Origin: Firmicutes bacterium HGW-Firmicutes-10
Lineage (GTDB): Bacteria; Bacillota_I; Bacilli_A; Erysipelotrichales; Erysipelotrichaceae
Assembly: GCA_002841605.1 (NCBI GenBank)
Contig: PHAF01000040.1
Location: forward strand, 1 to 13,157
Direction: 5' to 3'
DNA: 13,157 nucleotides
Shown: piece after piece, positions 6,956 to 13,157 of the stretch
Position numbering within the stretch: the stretch's first letter is position 1
How the letters are laid out: each line of letters opens with the position of its first letter
Notes under the pieces: model-generated
Told to the model about the DNA's origin: nothing
Databases searched by the model: none
What the model saw: the letters and a program-made list of their open reading frames with translations, nothing else
Position numbers and translations under genes: made by a program

Positions 6956-7440
6956 TTTATCTGCTGTGCACACTCTGATGCCCATTGCTGTGCTTTCTTT
7001 CTGCTTTCATTCTGATTTTTTAGTACATCAATAAATCCTCGGGCAGAGACATATTCATTAAACTTGGAGATGACAGATTCGGCACGTCTTTCAGCGTTTT
7101 GTGCACCACCTTCATGAGTATAAAAGTAGTAAACTTTCTTGTTTTTGAAGACCCCTTCTTCAAGAAGCGTCTTTATTGGTGGAGCGTAGGTTCCTGCCCA
7201 AATCGGGGAACCCAAAAAAATGACATCATACTCTTTAAAGTCGATTACAATCGGTTCAAGCTTCGGTTTGATGCCCATCACGACCTGGCCGCCACCCCAC
7301 ACATATTTACTGAACCCAGTCGATGTTAAGTTTTTTACCGGATGAATACGAATGGTTGGAATATTTAATATTTCACTTATAGCATTAGCAATAAACTCCG
7401 TATTCCCTTCAAATGAGTAATATACTACGAGTGCTTTCAT
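6952..7440 (-). CDS. flavodoxin (FMN-binding)
   Basis: A 162-residue cytoplasmic protein of short-chain to intermediate flavodoxin length. The FMN phosphate loop is YYSFEGNTEFIA (residues 7-18), with Ser9, Gly12, Asn13 and Thr14 in the expected places. The strand DVIFLGSPIWAGTYAPP (72-88) gives the loop that stacks on the isoalloxazine ring (Trp81 and Tyr85 are candidates). A third conserved segment, YYFYTHEGGAQN (104-115), follows. Flavodoxins carry one or two electrons at low potential and replace ferredoxin. The ATG at 7440 has AAGGGGAT upstream. It is first in a two-gene operon with the membrane polyferredoxin. An interrupted palindrome over its -10 box suggests repressor control. Confidence 0.88.
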   Translation of the reverse strand: MKALVVYYSFEGNTEFIANAISEILNIPTIRIHPVKNLTSTGFSKYVWGGGQVVMGIKPKLEPIVIDFKEYDVIFLGSPIWAGTYAPPIKTLLEEGVFKNKKVYYFYTHEGGAQNAERRAESVISKFNEYVSARGFIDVLKNQNESRKKAQQWASECAQQIK

Positions 7441-7461
7441 GTTGATCCCCTTTTTTCATCG

Positions 7462-7476
7462 ATGATATCATATCAT
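7462..7476. promoter_or_regulatory. 7-1-7 inverted repeat, candidate operator
   Basis: ATGATAT-C-ATATCAT is a perfect 15-base interrupted palindrome overlapping the -10 box of the flavodoxin promoter. Fur- and PerR-type sites in Bacilli have the same 7-1-7 geometry, but the base sequence is not the classical Fur or PerR box. AT-rich coincidence is possible. Confidence 0.4.
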
Positions 7477-7496
7477 TCATCACGGCAAATATTCAA
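7467..7496 (-). promoter_or_regulatory. Promoter of the flavodoxin-polyferredoxin operon
   Basis: Minus-strand TTGAAT (7496-7491) is followed after 18 bases by TATGAT (7472-7467). The -35 box overlaps the TGA stop of the AlkD-type gene (7495-7493). The leader would be about 20 bases. Confidence 0.5.
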
Positions 7497-8173
7497 TTCT
7501 TGTCTGCCAATTTCATCAGACGTTGTTTGCTGTTTTTGTCTAATTTCTCAAGTGCGTAGCGGTACGCTACCCGAGGCATCGTGTCTTGGTTATTTTCCAG
7601 ATACGCTATGACTTGATCCGGATGAGAACTGGATAGTACTTTCAGCATCCAGCCATAACCTTTTAGTACAAGGTAATGCGGATCATTTTTCAATCGATCG
7701 GCAATTTCGAATGGATCAACACATAAATCAGCATTCTTCTTTATCGGTAAAATCAAAGTCACCGGTGCACAACGGCGTACCGCGAAATTTTCGTGGTCAC
7801 ACCAATCGTAAATCTTTGGCAAAAGATGGGGGTAGCGGATCATCAACTCCCCAACGGCATGCGTACAGAAATCGTCACAATCCCACCAATCGGAGATGTA
7901 ATGTTTTATCCAATGGTCAAACAAGTCAAATGTTGACTCATCATAATAATTTCGCATTCGGTATGCCCAATCAAAAGCGACGATCGTCATCTCCCAAACT
8001 CTCAGTTCGAGCAGTTCTTCACAAAGACTGAAAATGATCGTCGTTTCTTTCGGTATCTGACGGAAAATCCTTGCGGATACACCCCGTACTTCCCCAGTGA
8101 TAAATCGATGATTCTTCCTCAATATTGTAAACTCCGTGCGAAGTTTCTCGATCGGATGATTGTGTTCTGACAT
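7493..8173 (-). CDS. DNA alkylation repair enzyme, AlkD-type glycosylase
   Basis: A 226-residue cytoplasmic protein made of helical HEAT-like repeats. The catalytic cleft residues known from Bacillus cereus AlkD (an Asp, an Arg and a Trp) have good candidates: Asp98/100/101 in SDWWDCDDF, Arg133/134 in FAVRRCAPV, and Trp175 in KGYGWMLK. AlkD enzymes excise bulky or cationic N3- and N7-alkylpurines without base flipping. The aromatic-rich DWWD and the RR-x-APVT motif are typical. The length is close to the usual 220-240. The ATG at 8173 has GAGGAA five bases upstream. It is probably the last gene of a unit with the DUF2087 and DUF1232 genes, 14 bases after the latter. Confidence 0.85.
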   Translation of the reverse strand: MSEHNHPIEKLRTEFTILRKNHRFITGEVRGVSARIFRQIPKETTIIFSLCEELLELRVWEMTIVAFDWAYRMRNYYDESTFDLFDHWIKHYISDWWDCDDFCTHAVGELMIRYPHLLPKIYDWCDHENFAVRRCAPVTLILPIKKNADLCVDPFEIADRLKNDPHYLVLKGYGWMLKVLSSSHPDQVIAYLENNQDTMPRVAYRYALEKLDKNSKQRLMKLADKN

Positions 8174-8187
8174 ATTAATTCCTCATT

Positions 8188-8556
8188 TCATATCCATCGT
8201 AATAATCGACTTATCCAAAGCATGAGTAATATCCATAGAATCAATACAGGTAGTGCGTGATACCACTTGCCTCTTGGCAGTTGAATGTCTTTTGCGCGGA
8301 TCAAACATTCATCCATCACTTCCTTGGGTATCAGTTTGATACACAAGGTAATCAAAATGGGCAATATGAGTAAATCATCCAGATATCCGATGACCGGAAT
8401 GACATCCGGTATCAGATCAATGGGTGATATCGCGTATACGATAGCAAAGATCGCGATGGCTTTGGCAAGCCATGGTGTATTTCGATGTTTGATTGCTAAA
8501 TACAAGGCGGGTAAATAAATTTTTATTTTTGCAAGTCGCTCACTAAACTTCATCAT
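8188..8556 (-). CDS. DUF1232 (YkvA-like) membrane protein
   Basis: A 122-residue protein. The DUF1232 signature is clear: SPIDLIPD at residues 44-51, then VIPVIGYLDDLLILP. The segment around it is hydrophobic (about 32-76), and a second hydrophobic stretch lies near the C-terminus (about 101-116), ending SRLLRWI. The biochemical role of the family is unknown. Three ATG codons in a row (8559, 8556, 8553) could start it. The AAGG motif lies six bases before the middle one, which I chose. The start overlaps the end of the DUF2087 gene by 14 bases, so the two are probably translated in a coupled way. Confidence 0.82.
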   Translation of the reverse strand: MMKFSERLAKIKIYLPALYLAIKHRNTPWLAKAIAIFAIVYAISPIDLIPDVIPVIGYLDDLLILPILITLCIKLIPKEVMDECLIRAKDIQLPRGKWYHALPVLILWILLMLWISRLLRWI

Positions 8557-8836
8557 CATTGACCTTAACTGATTTCTCCGTATTTTTCCAATACTGACTG
8601 CCGTCGCGATGTCGTTTCAGCCAGCCGCTGTCAATCAGTCCACGACGCAAAATGAAGTAATCATTAAATGTGTGCCATTGAATTAGGATTTCATTGACCT
8701 GTGCTTCGGTATACTTTGTTTCATCAGAAAACTTCGTCGACAAATAGTCCAACACTTTATTTTTCATGACTAATTTGGATGGCCATTGCTTGATTCTTCC
8801 AAGTTCATCCAAGTAGTTTTCAATTTCTTTTTCCAT
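8543..8836 (-). CDS. DUF2087 domain protein
   Basis: A 97-residue protein that consists only of a DUF2087 domain. The typical run is visible: KNKVLDYLSTKF (25-36), YTEAQVNEIL (42-51), DYFILRRGLIDSGWLKR (59-75) and DGSQYW (78-83). In other bacteria this domain follows an ArsR-type HTH or stands alone. Its pattern of basic residues suggests a winged-helix-like fold, but its role is not established. The start at 8836 has GGAG ten bases upstream. An ATG at 8845 sits only one base after the same site and is less likely. It is first of a likely three-gene unit with DUF1232 and the AlkD-type glycosylase. Confidence 0.82.
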   Translation of the reverse strand: MEKEIENYLDELGRIKQWPSKLVMKNKVLDYLSTKFSDETKYTEAQVNEILIQWHTFNDYFILRRGLIDSGWLKRHRDGSQYWKNTEKSVKVNDDEV

Positions 8837-8902
8837 AAGTACCATTCTCCAATCGTATAATCAATAATAGACCAAGGAATCTTACGCTATTTTTTAACAT
8901 AT

Positions 8903-9649
8903 CTAAACTTTTCTGTTGTTTTCAGAATTGCTTTCTTTTTCGATATATTCACTCATAAAGCTAACTTCAAAAGGGTCTTCAGTCTCCATGATTCTATCCG
9001 CTGCTTGAATGATTGCGATTTTTCGGATGATTTCTTTTGACCACCCGGTCTTTTTTGAAATCAGTGTCAAATACTTCTGACTCCGTCGATATGCATGGTA
9101 ATGAAGTAAAATAAACGTTCGGCCAATGCATAGCAGTGGATTTGCTAATCCGGCATTGACCCAATCGATGATCCAATACTGTCCATCACAATAAATCAGG
9201 TTTGACGGATGAAAATCCATGTGTACCAAAATTGGTTCAAAGGTTAGTGATGCGAGAATATCCAATGATATTTCTTTCTGTTCTTGAGTCAATCTCCGTG
9301 ATGATGAAATCCTGCGTTGATATCTTATATGGATATTGTCTAGTGGTAAATCACGGAATTTGAATACGGATAACTGTAAATCTACCAAGTCTTCGACGAT
9401 ATTTTTCTCTCGATTCAACATTTTTGAAGTCATGGTCTCACTTCCCAAATACTTCATACTCAATACATATGGTTGATTTGTGGCAATCAGTGGACTGACA
9501 GGTAATTGGGTATGCGTTGAAATCAAATGATTGATGCGCAGTTCCTCATTGATTGCATCCAGAGAGTGATCGAGTGGATATTCCTTGAATGCTCTGTCAT
9601 CTTCTCTGTATACGACACTAGTTCTTCCTTCACCGATTTTCGTTCTCAT
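8903..9649 (-). CDS. APH-fold small-molecule phosphotransferase
   Basis: A 248-residue cytoplasmic kinase-like protein. A glycine-rich loop GEGRTSVVY is at residues 6-14 and a candidate ATP-binding lysine at 22 (AFKEY). The Brenner motif HMDFHPSN (143-150) supplies catalytic Asp145 and Asn150, and Asp162 in WIIDWVNAG is the metal-binding Asp. This set is that of aminoglycoside/choline-kinase-like phosphotransferases. The substrate could be an antibiotic, a sugar or another metabolite. Nothing in the sequence argues for true aminoglycoside resistance. The N-lobe is short and starts directly with the glycine loop. The ATG at 9649 has GGTGAGG seven bases upstream. It follows the GNAT gene by 30 bases in the same direction. 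Confidence 0.83.
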   Translation of the reverse strand: MRTKIGEGRTSVVYREDDRAFKEYPLDHSLDAINEELRINHLISTHTQLPVSPLIATNQPYVLSMKYLGSETMTSKMLNREKNIVEDLVDLQLSVFKFRDLPLDNIHIRYQRRISSSRRLTQEQKEISLDILASLTFEPILVHMDFHPSNLIYCDGQYWIIDWVNAGLANPLLCIGRTFILLHYHAYRRSQKYLTLISKKTGWSKEIIRKIAIIQAADRIMETEDPFEVSFMSEYIEKESNSENNRKV

Positions 9650-9679
9650 ATTTGAACCTCACCTATATATCGATTCTTT

Positions 9680-10063
9680 TTATTGAACCTCAAGCACCGA
9701 TCCGACGATCGGATAGCCGAGTTTCTGATAATATTCATCCACATCTGACATAACATATATGACTTGCTCAGAGAAATCTTCAACCAAACGATCCATTAAT
9801 TGCTTACCGATATGTTTACCGCGGTGCTTTCTTGTTACAAAAAGATCGCAGATGTAAATGTAAAATCCCATATCATCCAATGCACGGATAAAACCACATA
9901 CCTCTTCTTCTTCAAGAGCAATGTAGGTGATGGAATTACGAAGAGCATGACGATATTTGGTTTGATTTTCATCTGCCCAATAACACAACCATTCTTCCCC
10001 TTCATCCTTAATCAAATCCATTACTTGGTCATCGTATTCAAATGTGTATCTCTTTATTTCCAT
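9680..10063 (-). CDS. GNAT family N-acetyltransferase
   Basis: A 127-residue cytoplasmic protein with a GNAT core. Motif A is the strand CDLFVTRKH followed by the acetyl-CoA pyrophosphate loop RGKHIG (81-86) and helix KQLMDRLVE. A conserved YYQKLGY segment (111-117) makes motif B. The protein is rather short but has all core strands. It would transfer an acetyl group from acetyl-CoA to an unknown amine. The acidic N-terminal half (EGEEW, EEEEV) may face a basic substrate. The ATG at 10063 has AAGGAG upstream. It is co-directional with the DUF3795 gene, 12 bases apart, and the APH-fold gene, so these three probably form one unit. Confidence 0.85.
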   Translation of the reverse strand: MEIKRYTFEYDDQVMDLIKDEGEEWLCYWADENQTKYRHALRNSITYIALEEEEVCGFIRALDDMGFYIYICDLFVTRKHRGKHIGKQLMDRLVEDFSEQVIYVMSDVDEYYQKLGYPIVGSVLEVQ

Positions 10064-10075
10064 AACACTCCTTCT

Positions 10076-10498
10076 TCAGCTGTGTTGATCAACAATCATA
10101 ACGCCACAACGCATACACTGATGTTTGTGTACGCACATCACAGATCCGCATTCAGGGCATTTCCACCGCTCTTCTTCATTTTCCAGAAATGCTGCAACTC
10201 CATTTTCTTTTATGAATATCAGATTTTGGATAAAGTTCATATGATACTTCGCTTGATAGCGTTTGTTTAAATCATTTAATCTTCGACAAGGAAACGCATC
10301 GCAATTAAAGCAAAATTGGGTACCTTCCTGGTTTTTTGGGCAGGTTTTTATGATGCATTCACGACTTCCTTTTGTTGCGTAGGTTATGGTTTTCTCATTT
10401 CGGCAACCCAAGCAAGAATTCTTCACTCGTTGAAAAGCACTGCAACACCGGCAATTCATTCCACATGGGGCAATCAAATCTTCGCGCATTTGATTCAT
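10076..10498 (-). CDS. DUF3795 cysteine-rich protein with C-terminal zinc-ribbon motif
   Basis: A 140-residue protein with 16 cysteines. The N-terminal part has the DUF3795 pattern: CGMNCRCC (12-19), CLGC (29-32), CIIKTC (48-53), CFNC (63-66) and FPC (69-71). The C-terminus adds CPEC (114-117) and CMRC (128-131), a zinc-ribbon-like pair of knuckles, after a short helical linker. Metal binding, probably zinc, is inferred; the function of the family is unknown. A longer frame starts with TTG at 10516, but those bases (TTGAAAAAGGTGA) contain the ribosome site of the ATG at 10498, so the shorter form is right. It precedes the GNAT gene by 12 bases and probably begins that unit. Confidence 0.8.
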   Translation of the reverse strand: MNQMREDLIAPCGMNCRCCSAFQRVKNSCLGCRNEKTITYATKGSRECIIKTCPKNQEGTQFCFNCDAFPCRRLNDLNKRYQAKYHMNFIQNLIFIKENGVAAFLENEEERWKCPECGSVMCVHKHQCMRCGVMIVDQHS

Positions 10499-10517
10499 AA
10501 AACTCACCTTTTTCAAT

Positions 10518-10537
10518 AAAAATTTCCGAGAATTTTT
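10518..10537 (-). terminator. Weak AT-rich hairpin after the second hydrolase gene
   Basis: On the minus strand AAAAATTC, loop TCG, then GAAATTTTT (with one bulged base) follows the TGA of the hydrolase gene directly. The stem is almost all A-T. It may act as a weak terminator or lie in the DUF3795 leader. Confidence 0.35.
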
Positions 10538-10538
10538 T

Positions 10539-11426
10539 TCATCTTACACTCTTTAATATTTCTGCCAGTTTAAAAATTACATCTTTTGATTCCTTTAGTT
10601 CAAACAGCATCCAGTCATGAAACAAGCCCGCATATTCTTCGTATCGGAGATCAATGTTTTTTTCATCCATGATTTGTTTAAACTTTCTGGCATCTGGATT
10701 GAGTAAGTCATTGGTACTTGTAAATAAACAGATGTCCGCGAGTCCCTCCATATTTCCGTAAATAGGACTGATAAGCGGATCCTTTTGATCCACATCACCG
10801 GCATATGCTTTTGCGGCCAACTTCAGACCACTGATGCCTAAGATTGGATCTTTCTTATCAACAGATTCAATCTCCGGATTTTCCATGGTTACATCCAGCC
10901 ATGGTGATAGTAAAATGATTTTATCCGGTTGTTTGATTTTTTTATTTTTCAGAGATTGTGCCAAACCCAATGCAATACCTCCACCGGCAGAATCACCCAT
11001 TAAAATTATGTGTTCAACATCTTCCTGTAAGAAGATTTCTTTATAAAGCGATTCGATCATGTCATATACATCCTTGAACGTGTAGTAAGGTGCTAATGGA
11101 TAATCAGGCAAGATGACGCTACAACCGGTAGTCTTGATTAAGCGATCAATAAAATCGTAATGAAATGATTCTATTCCGTAAATATAAGCACCACCGTGCA
11201 AATAAAGCACACAGACACTACTCTTTGCGGATTTCGGATGCATCGTATAAACAGTGCGATGCATAAACTCATCTTCTATAATTTCGATCGATCCAATAAT
11301 TTTCCTTTTTGGTCGTTTCGAAGTGGCTTTATCAAATTTTCCAAGCTTGAAATAGCGGTCAATCGATCGCTTCATATTCATTCTTTGAAGAATAAAGTAC
11401 ATGATTTTACTCTCTGGACTTGCCAT
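10539..11426 (-). CDS. alpha/beta hydrolase fold-3 protein, HSL-type esterase
   Basis: A 295-residue serine hydrolase. The oxyanion-hole motif HGGAY is at residues 77-81 and the nucleophile elbow GDSAGG at 145-150 (Ser147 or nearby). The acid is probably Asp240 in TSTNDLLNPDARKF, and the base His270 in LFHDWMLF. This is the canonical order of the hormone-sensitive-lipase family, which cleaves short-chain esters or modified lipids. No signal peptide is seen. The N-terminal 60 residues are basic and helical and may form a cap. The ATG at 11426 has AGGAGGT nine bases upstream. It lies 15 bases after the NimA-like gene. It shares fold and catalytic motifs with the hydrolase at 1114-2025, but the two differ in oxyanion motif (HGGAY versus HGGGW), so they are not a recent duplication. 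Confidence 0.88.
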   Translation of the reverse strand: MASPESKIMYFILQRMNMKRSIDRYFKLGKFDKATSKRPKRKIIGSIEIIEDEFMHRTVYTMHPKSAKSSVCVLYLHGGAYIYGIESFHYDFIDRLIKTTGCSVILPDYPLAPYYTFKDVYDMIESLYKEIFLQEDVEHIILMGDSAGGGIALGLAQSLKNKKIKQPDKIILLSPWLDVTMENPEIESVDKKDPILGISGLKLAAKAYAGDVDQKDPLISPIYGNMEGLADICLFTSTNDLLNPDARKFKQIMDEKNIDLRYEEYAGLFHDWMLFELKESKDVIFKLAEILKSVR

Positions 11427-11441
11427 CGAAAATGACCTCCT

Positions 11442-11912
11442 TTATCTGATGTTAGACTTTCCGGTTTTATATTCAACCGATATCATGATAACACTGACCT
11501 GATCCCAAGCCTGGATGATTTCCTGTTTGCCTTTGGAAATAAAATCAGGCGAGTATTTCTTTACCAGACTTTCCAAGGCTATTTGACGTTGTTGATCATC
11601 GGTTACAATAGAAGCTCTGCCAAAAACGACCACGCTGCGATAGTTGGTCGTGAAAGTTTCTTGAATGACATCATCTTGATCAATGACACAAAAAGAAACT
11701 TTATCATTCATTTTAATCGCATCGATTTTGTGCCCTTCGTTTGCGCTGTGAAAATACAGACGACCATCATCAAAGGTATAACTGATCGGAATCGTATACG
11801 GATATCCGTTATCACCCAAAACTGCCAGAACACCGGAAGAATGCTTTTTTAAAATTGTATCAACTTCATCTTCACTCAGTTGATTCTTGAATCTTCTCAT
11901 TTTACGAAACAT
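11442..11912 (-). CDS. pyridoxamine 5'-phosphate oxidase-related, NimA-like flavin-binding protein
   Basis: A 156-residue protein of the split-barrel flavin-binding fold. The opening MRRFKNQLSEDEVDTIL, then GVLAVLGDNGYPYTIPISY (27-45), LYFHSANEGHKIDAI (52-66) and KVSFCVI (71-77) is the pattern of the NimA branch, some members of which reduce 5-nitroimidazoles. FMN or a related flavin is the expected cofactor. The natural substrate and any resistance role are unknown. A frame extends upstream to 12068, but it would overlap the DUF4256 gene by about 110 bases. The ATG at 11912 has AGGT six bases upstream and gives the family length. It sits between DUF4256 (46 bases upstream) and the hydrolase (15 bases downstream). 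Confidence 0.83.
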   Translation of the reverse strand: MFRKMRRFKNQLSEDEVDTILKKHSSGVLAVLGDNGYPYTIPISYTFDDGRLYFHSANEGHKIDAIKMNDKVSFCVIDQDDVIQETFTTNYRSVVVFGRASIVTDDQQRQIALESLVKKYSPDFISKGKQEIIQAWDQVSVIMISVEYKTGKSNIR

Positions 11913-11926
11913 AACTTGACCTATGC

Positions 11927-11940
11927 TTATCGTTTGATAA
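11927..11940. repeat. Small inverted repeat upstream of the NimA-like gene
   Basis: TTATC-GTTT-GATAA is a 5-4-5 palindrome in the 46-base gap before the NimA-like gene, next to its ribosome site. It may be a regulator site or chance. Confidence 0.25.
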
Positions 11941-11958
11941 GTCCTTTCTGAACGACAG

Positions 11959-12525
11959 CTATACCCGCAAGCAACCTCGAAAGCCACGAACACCGTAATA
12001 TGAGTCTGCGCCATTGTGGTAAATAAATACCTGTCCGTATCGTTTATCTCCGAAAATCGCACCGCCAAGTTTTCTTATATCATCCGGGGTCTTTAGCCAA
12101 CTGGACGTCTTTGTGTCGAAGTTTCCTAACGTTTGTAAGAAGTGGTATTGCTCTTCGGAAAGTAGTTCTATGCCCATGGCAATAGCCATATCCATCGCAG
12201 TATTCTCTGGTTTGTATTGTTTACGTTTCTCCAGTGCTTCCCTGTCATAACAGACATTGCGTCGGTCTTTTGGTGTTTCGATCGAACAGTCAAAGAATAA
12301 AACTTCATCACTTTTCGGATCAATACCAACGACATCCGGTTCTCCACCGGTTTTCTCCATCTCAAACAGGGACCAAAGTTTGTCCGGTTGTTCATTTAAA
12401 CGCGATTCAACAATTTCAAAACTGACATCCGGATGGCGGTTTTGGTGTTTGTTAAAGCGATTCTTGAGTATATCAAGTAACTCCATGTGTTCTTGTTGCG
12501 TTAACTCAGGATTTTTCATTTTCAT
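11959..12525 (-). CDS. DUF4256 family protein
   Basis: A 188-residue soluble protein that matches the DUF4256 family in length and in landmark segments. These are an N-terminal helix ending LLDILKNRFNKH, then KLWSLFEMEKTGGEPDVVG (49-67), SDEVLFFDCSIETPKDRRN (72-90) and a KPENTAMDMAIAMGIELLSEEQY run (105-127). A glycine-rich end follows (YYGVRGFRGCLRV). No catalytic residues are assigned for the family, and the function is unknown. The ATG at 12525 has GAGGAG five bases upstream, and a perfect TATAAT lies 27 bases before the start, so the gene has its own promoter. Its end lies 46 bases before the NimA-like gene, so the two may be co-transcribed. Confidence 0.85.
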   Translation of the reverse strand: MKMKNPELTQQEHMELLDILKNRFNKHQNRHPDVSFEIVESRLNEQPDKLWSLFEMEKTGGEPDVVGIDPKSDEVLFFDCSIETPKDRRNVCYDREALEKRKQYKPENTAMDMAIAMGIELLSEEQYHFLQTLGNFDTKTSSWLKTPDDIRKLGGAIFGDKRYGQVFIYHNGADSYYGVRGFRGCLRV

Positions 12526-12551
12526 TCAGTCTCCTCTTATCTGTCTACTTA

Positions 12552-12557
12552 ATTATA
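12552..12557 (-). promoter_or_regulatory. -10 box of the DUF4256 gene
   Basis: A perfect minus-strand TATAAT in the 153-base gap 12526-12678. No convincing -35 box is found at 16-18 bases spacing. The leader would be about 20 bases. The rest of this gap shows no clear terminator for the ABC transporter gene and no other feature. Confidence 0.45.
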
Positions 12558-12678
12558 CTTTAAAATCTTACAATATTTCGCATCGGCACTCAAATTTAGT
12601 TCAATCATGGGCATACAGTTTAAATGTCTTTATGATTTATTTCCTTCAGATATGAATAACAGGCTGACTACTCAATGA

Positions 12679-13157
12679 CTATTCAGTAAAATTCAATTTG
12701 AACTGTGTCTCGTAAAGTTCAGCATACAGACCATTTTTTTCCAGAAGATCAAAATGGACCCCGCGTTCAACGATCTCGCCTTCCTTTAGAACTATAATTT
12801 CATCAGCTTTTAGAATCGTCGATAATCGATGGGCAATGATGATGCTGGTTCTTGATGCTATCAACGGCTCAATCGCTGTTTGGATGGCGTGTTCTGTAAT
12901 AGAATCTAAAGAGGATGTGGCTTCATCAAAAATCAACAACTTAGGATCTTTTAACAAGACGCGGGCTATTGAAAGCCTTTGTTTTTCTCCTCCTGATAAT
13001 TTCAAACCACGATTACCCACAATAGCATCATATCCCTCCGGTTGTTGGATGATGAAGTCATGAATATTTGCCTGCCTACAAACCTCAACCAGTTCACTAT
13101 CAGTCGCATCTTCTTTCGCATACAATAAATTATCACGAATCGACCCATTGAAGAGAT
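12679..13157 (-). CDS. ABC exporter ATP-binding domain, C-terminal part
   Basis: The frame is open to the right edge, so only about the last 158 residues are seen and the N-terminus is outside. From the edge it reads LFNGSIRDNL (the segment after the Q-loop), then a helical domain, the signature LSGGEKQRLSIARVLL, Walker B LLIFDEATSSLD with its catalytic Glu, and the H-loop IIIAHRLS. The C-terminus ends with EIVERGVHFDLLEKNGLYAELYETQF, which is typical for fused membrane-ATPase exporters of the MsbA/LmrA/multidrug type (ABC-B). Walker A and the membrane domain would lie beyond 13157. The substrate cannot be told. The Leu codon TTG at 13125 is internal, not a start. Confidence 0.88.
   Translation of the reverse strand, partial: LFNGSIRDNLLYAKEDATDSELVEVCRQANIHDFIIQQPEGYDAIVGNRGLKLSGGEKQRLSIARVLLKDPKLLIFDEATSSLDSITEHAIQTAIEPLIASRTSIIIAHRLSTILKADEIIVLKEGEIVERGVHFDLLEKNGLYAELYETQFKLNFTE

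Noticed and set aside
9800..10270. Plus-strand 156-residue open frame
   Set aside because: It is antisense to the GNAT and DUF3795 genes, both of which have clear family motifs and ribosome sites. Its own product has no recognisable motif.
10499..10516. TTG start for the DUF3795 gene
   Set aside because: The extension contains the AAGGTGA ribosome site of the ATG at 10498.
10539..11426. Recent duplication of the hydrolase at 1114-2025
   Set aside because: The two share only fold-level motifs. Oxyanion motif, acid-site context and N-terminal region all differ.
11913..12068. N-terminal extension of the NimA-like gene
   Set aside because: It overlaps DUF4256 by about 110 bases and adds residues not found in the family.
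7493..12525. Defence island
   Set aside because: AlkD, APH-fold, GNAT, DUF3795, NimA-like and DUF4256 proteins are common chromosomal enzymes. No nuclease, helicase, toxin-antitoxin pair or other defence hallmark is present.
12549..12614. Minus-strand 21-residue open frame in the longest gap
   Set aside because: No ribosome site precedes it, and the DUF4256 -10 box lies inside it.
12257..12655. Plus-strand 132-residue open frame
   Set aside because: It is mostly antisense to the DUF4256 gene and has no supporting ribosome site or family motif.
1..13157. Mycoplasma-type code with TGA as Trp
   Set aside because: Many genes end at TGA at the family's normal length, and Trp is encoded by TGG throughout.

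Overview
The window looks like ordinary chromosomal DNA of a low-GC, Gram-positive-type bacterium (Bacillota in the broad sense). An Erysipelotrichia- or Izemoplasma-like lineage would fit the gene mix, but this placement is an inference. The standard bacterial code is in use: tryptophan is TGG, and TGA is a genuine stop in several genes (for example those ending at 1114, 3243, 6952, 7493 and 10539). Ribosome binding sites are strong GGAGG or AAGGTGA types. I see no tRNA, rRNA, CRISPR array, insertion sequence or phage gene, and no gene-free stretch over 300 bases. The longest gap is 12526-12678.

Layout. (1) 1-4241, all minus strand: a 3'-truncated DUF7309/DUF6930-type gene, thpR (2H phosphoesterase) and an HSL/BD-FAE-type esterase form one tight operon. 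Before them in the direction of transcription come a lone thioredoxin, a secreted acidic protein and an ADP-ribosylglycohydrolase, most with their own promoter and terminator. (2) 4299-6223, plus strand: a small four-helix membrane protein and a GPH/MelB-type cation symporter that starts with TTG. (3) 6207-6234: one hairpin spans both stop codons of the convergent symporter and ferredoxin genes. (4) 6233-7440, minus: a flavodoxin and a NapH/CcoG-like membrane polyferredoxin that overlap by 4 bases, behind a promoter carrying a perfect 7-1-7 inverted repeat. (5) 7493-10498, minus: an AlkD-type DNA glycosylase, DUF1232 and DUF2087 proteins, an APH-fold phosphotransferase, a GNAT acetyltransferase and a cysteine-rich DUF3795 protein. 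(6) 10539-12525, minus: a second HSL-type hydrolase, a NimA-like flavin-binding protein and a DUF4256 protein. (7) 12679-13157, minus: the 3' end of an ABC exporter, cut by the right edge.

Most genes are small single-domain enzymes of repair, redox or detoxification type, packed 12-60 bases apart. I found no convincing new multi-gene system. The points most worth a second look are the flavodoxin/polyferredoxin pair with its candidate operator, the terminator and promoter that share the same bases at 2045-2099, the uniformly very short predicted 5' leaders, and the unrecognised secreted two-part protein at 2485-3147. Several starts were moved downstream of the longest open frame because the upstream extension contains a promoter or the ribosome binding site. 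Promoter and terminator calls are by eye and not scored.
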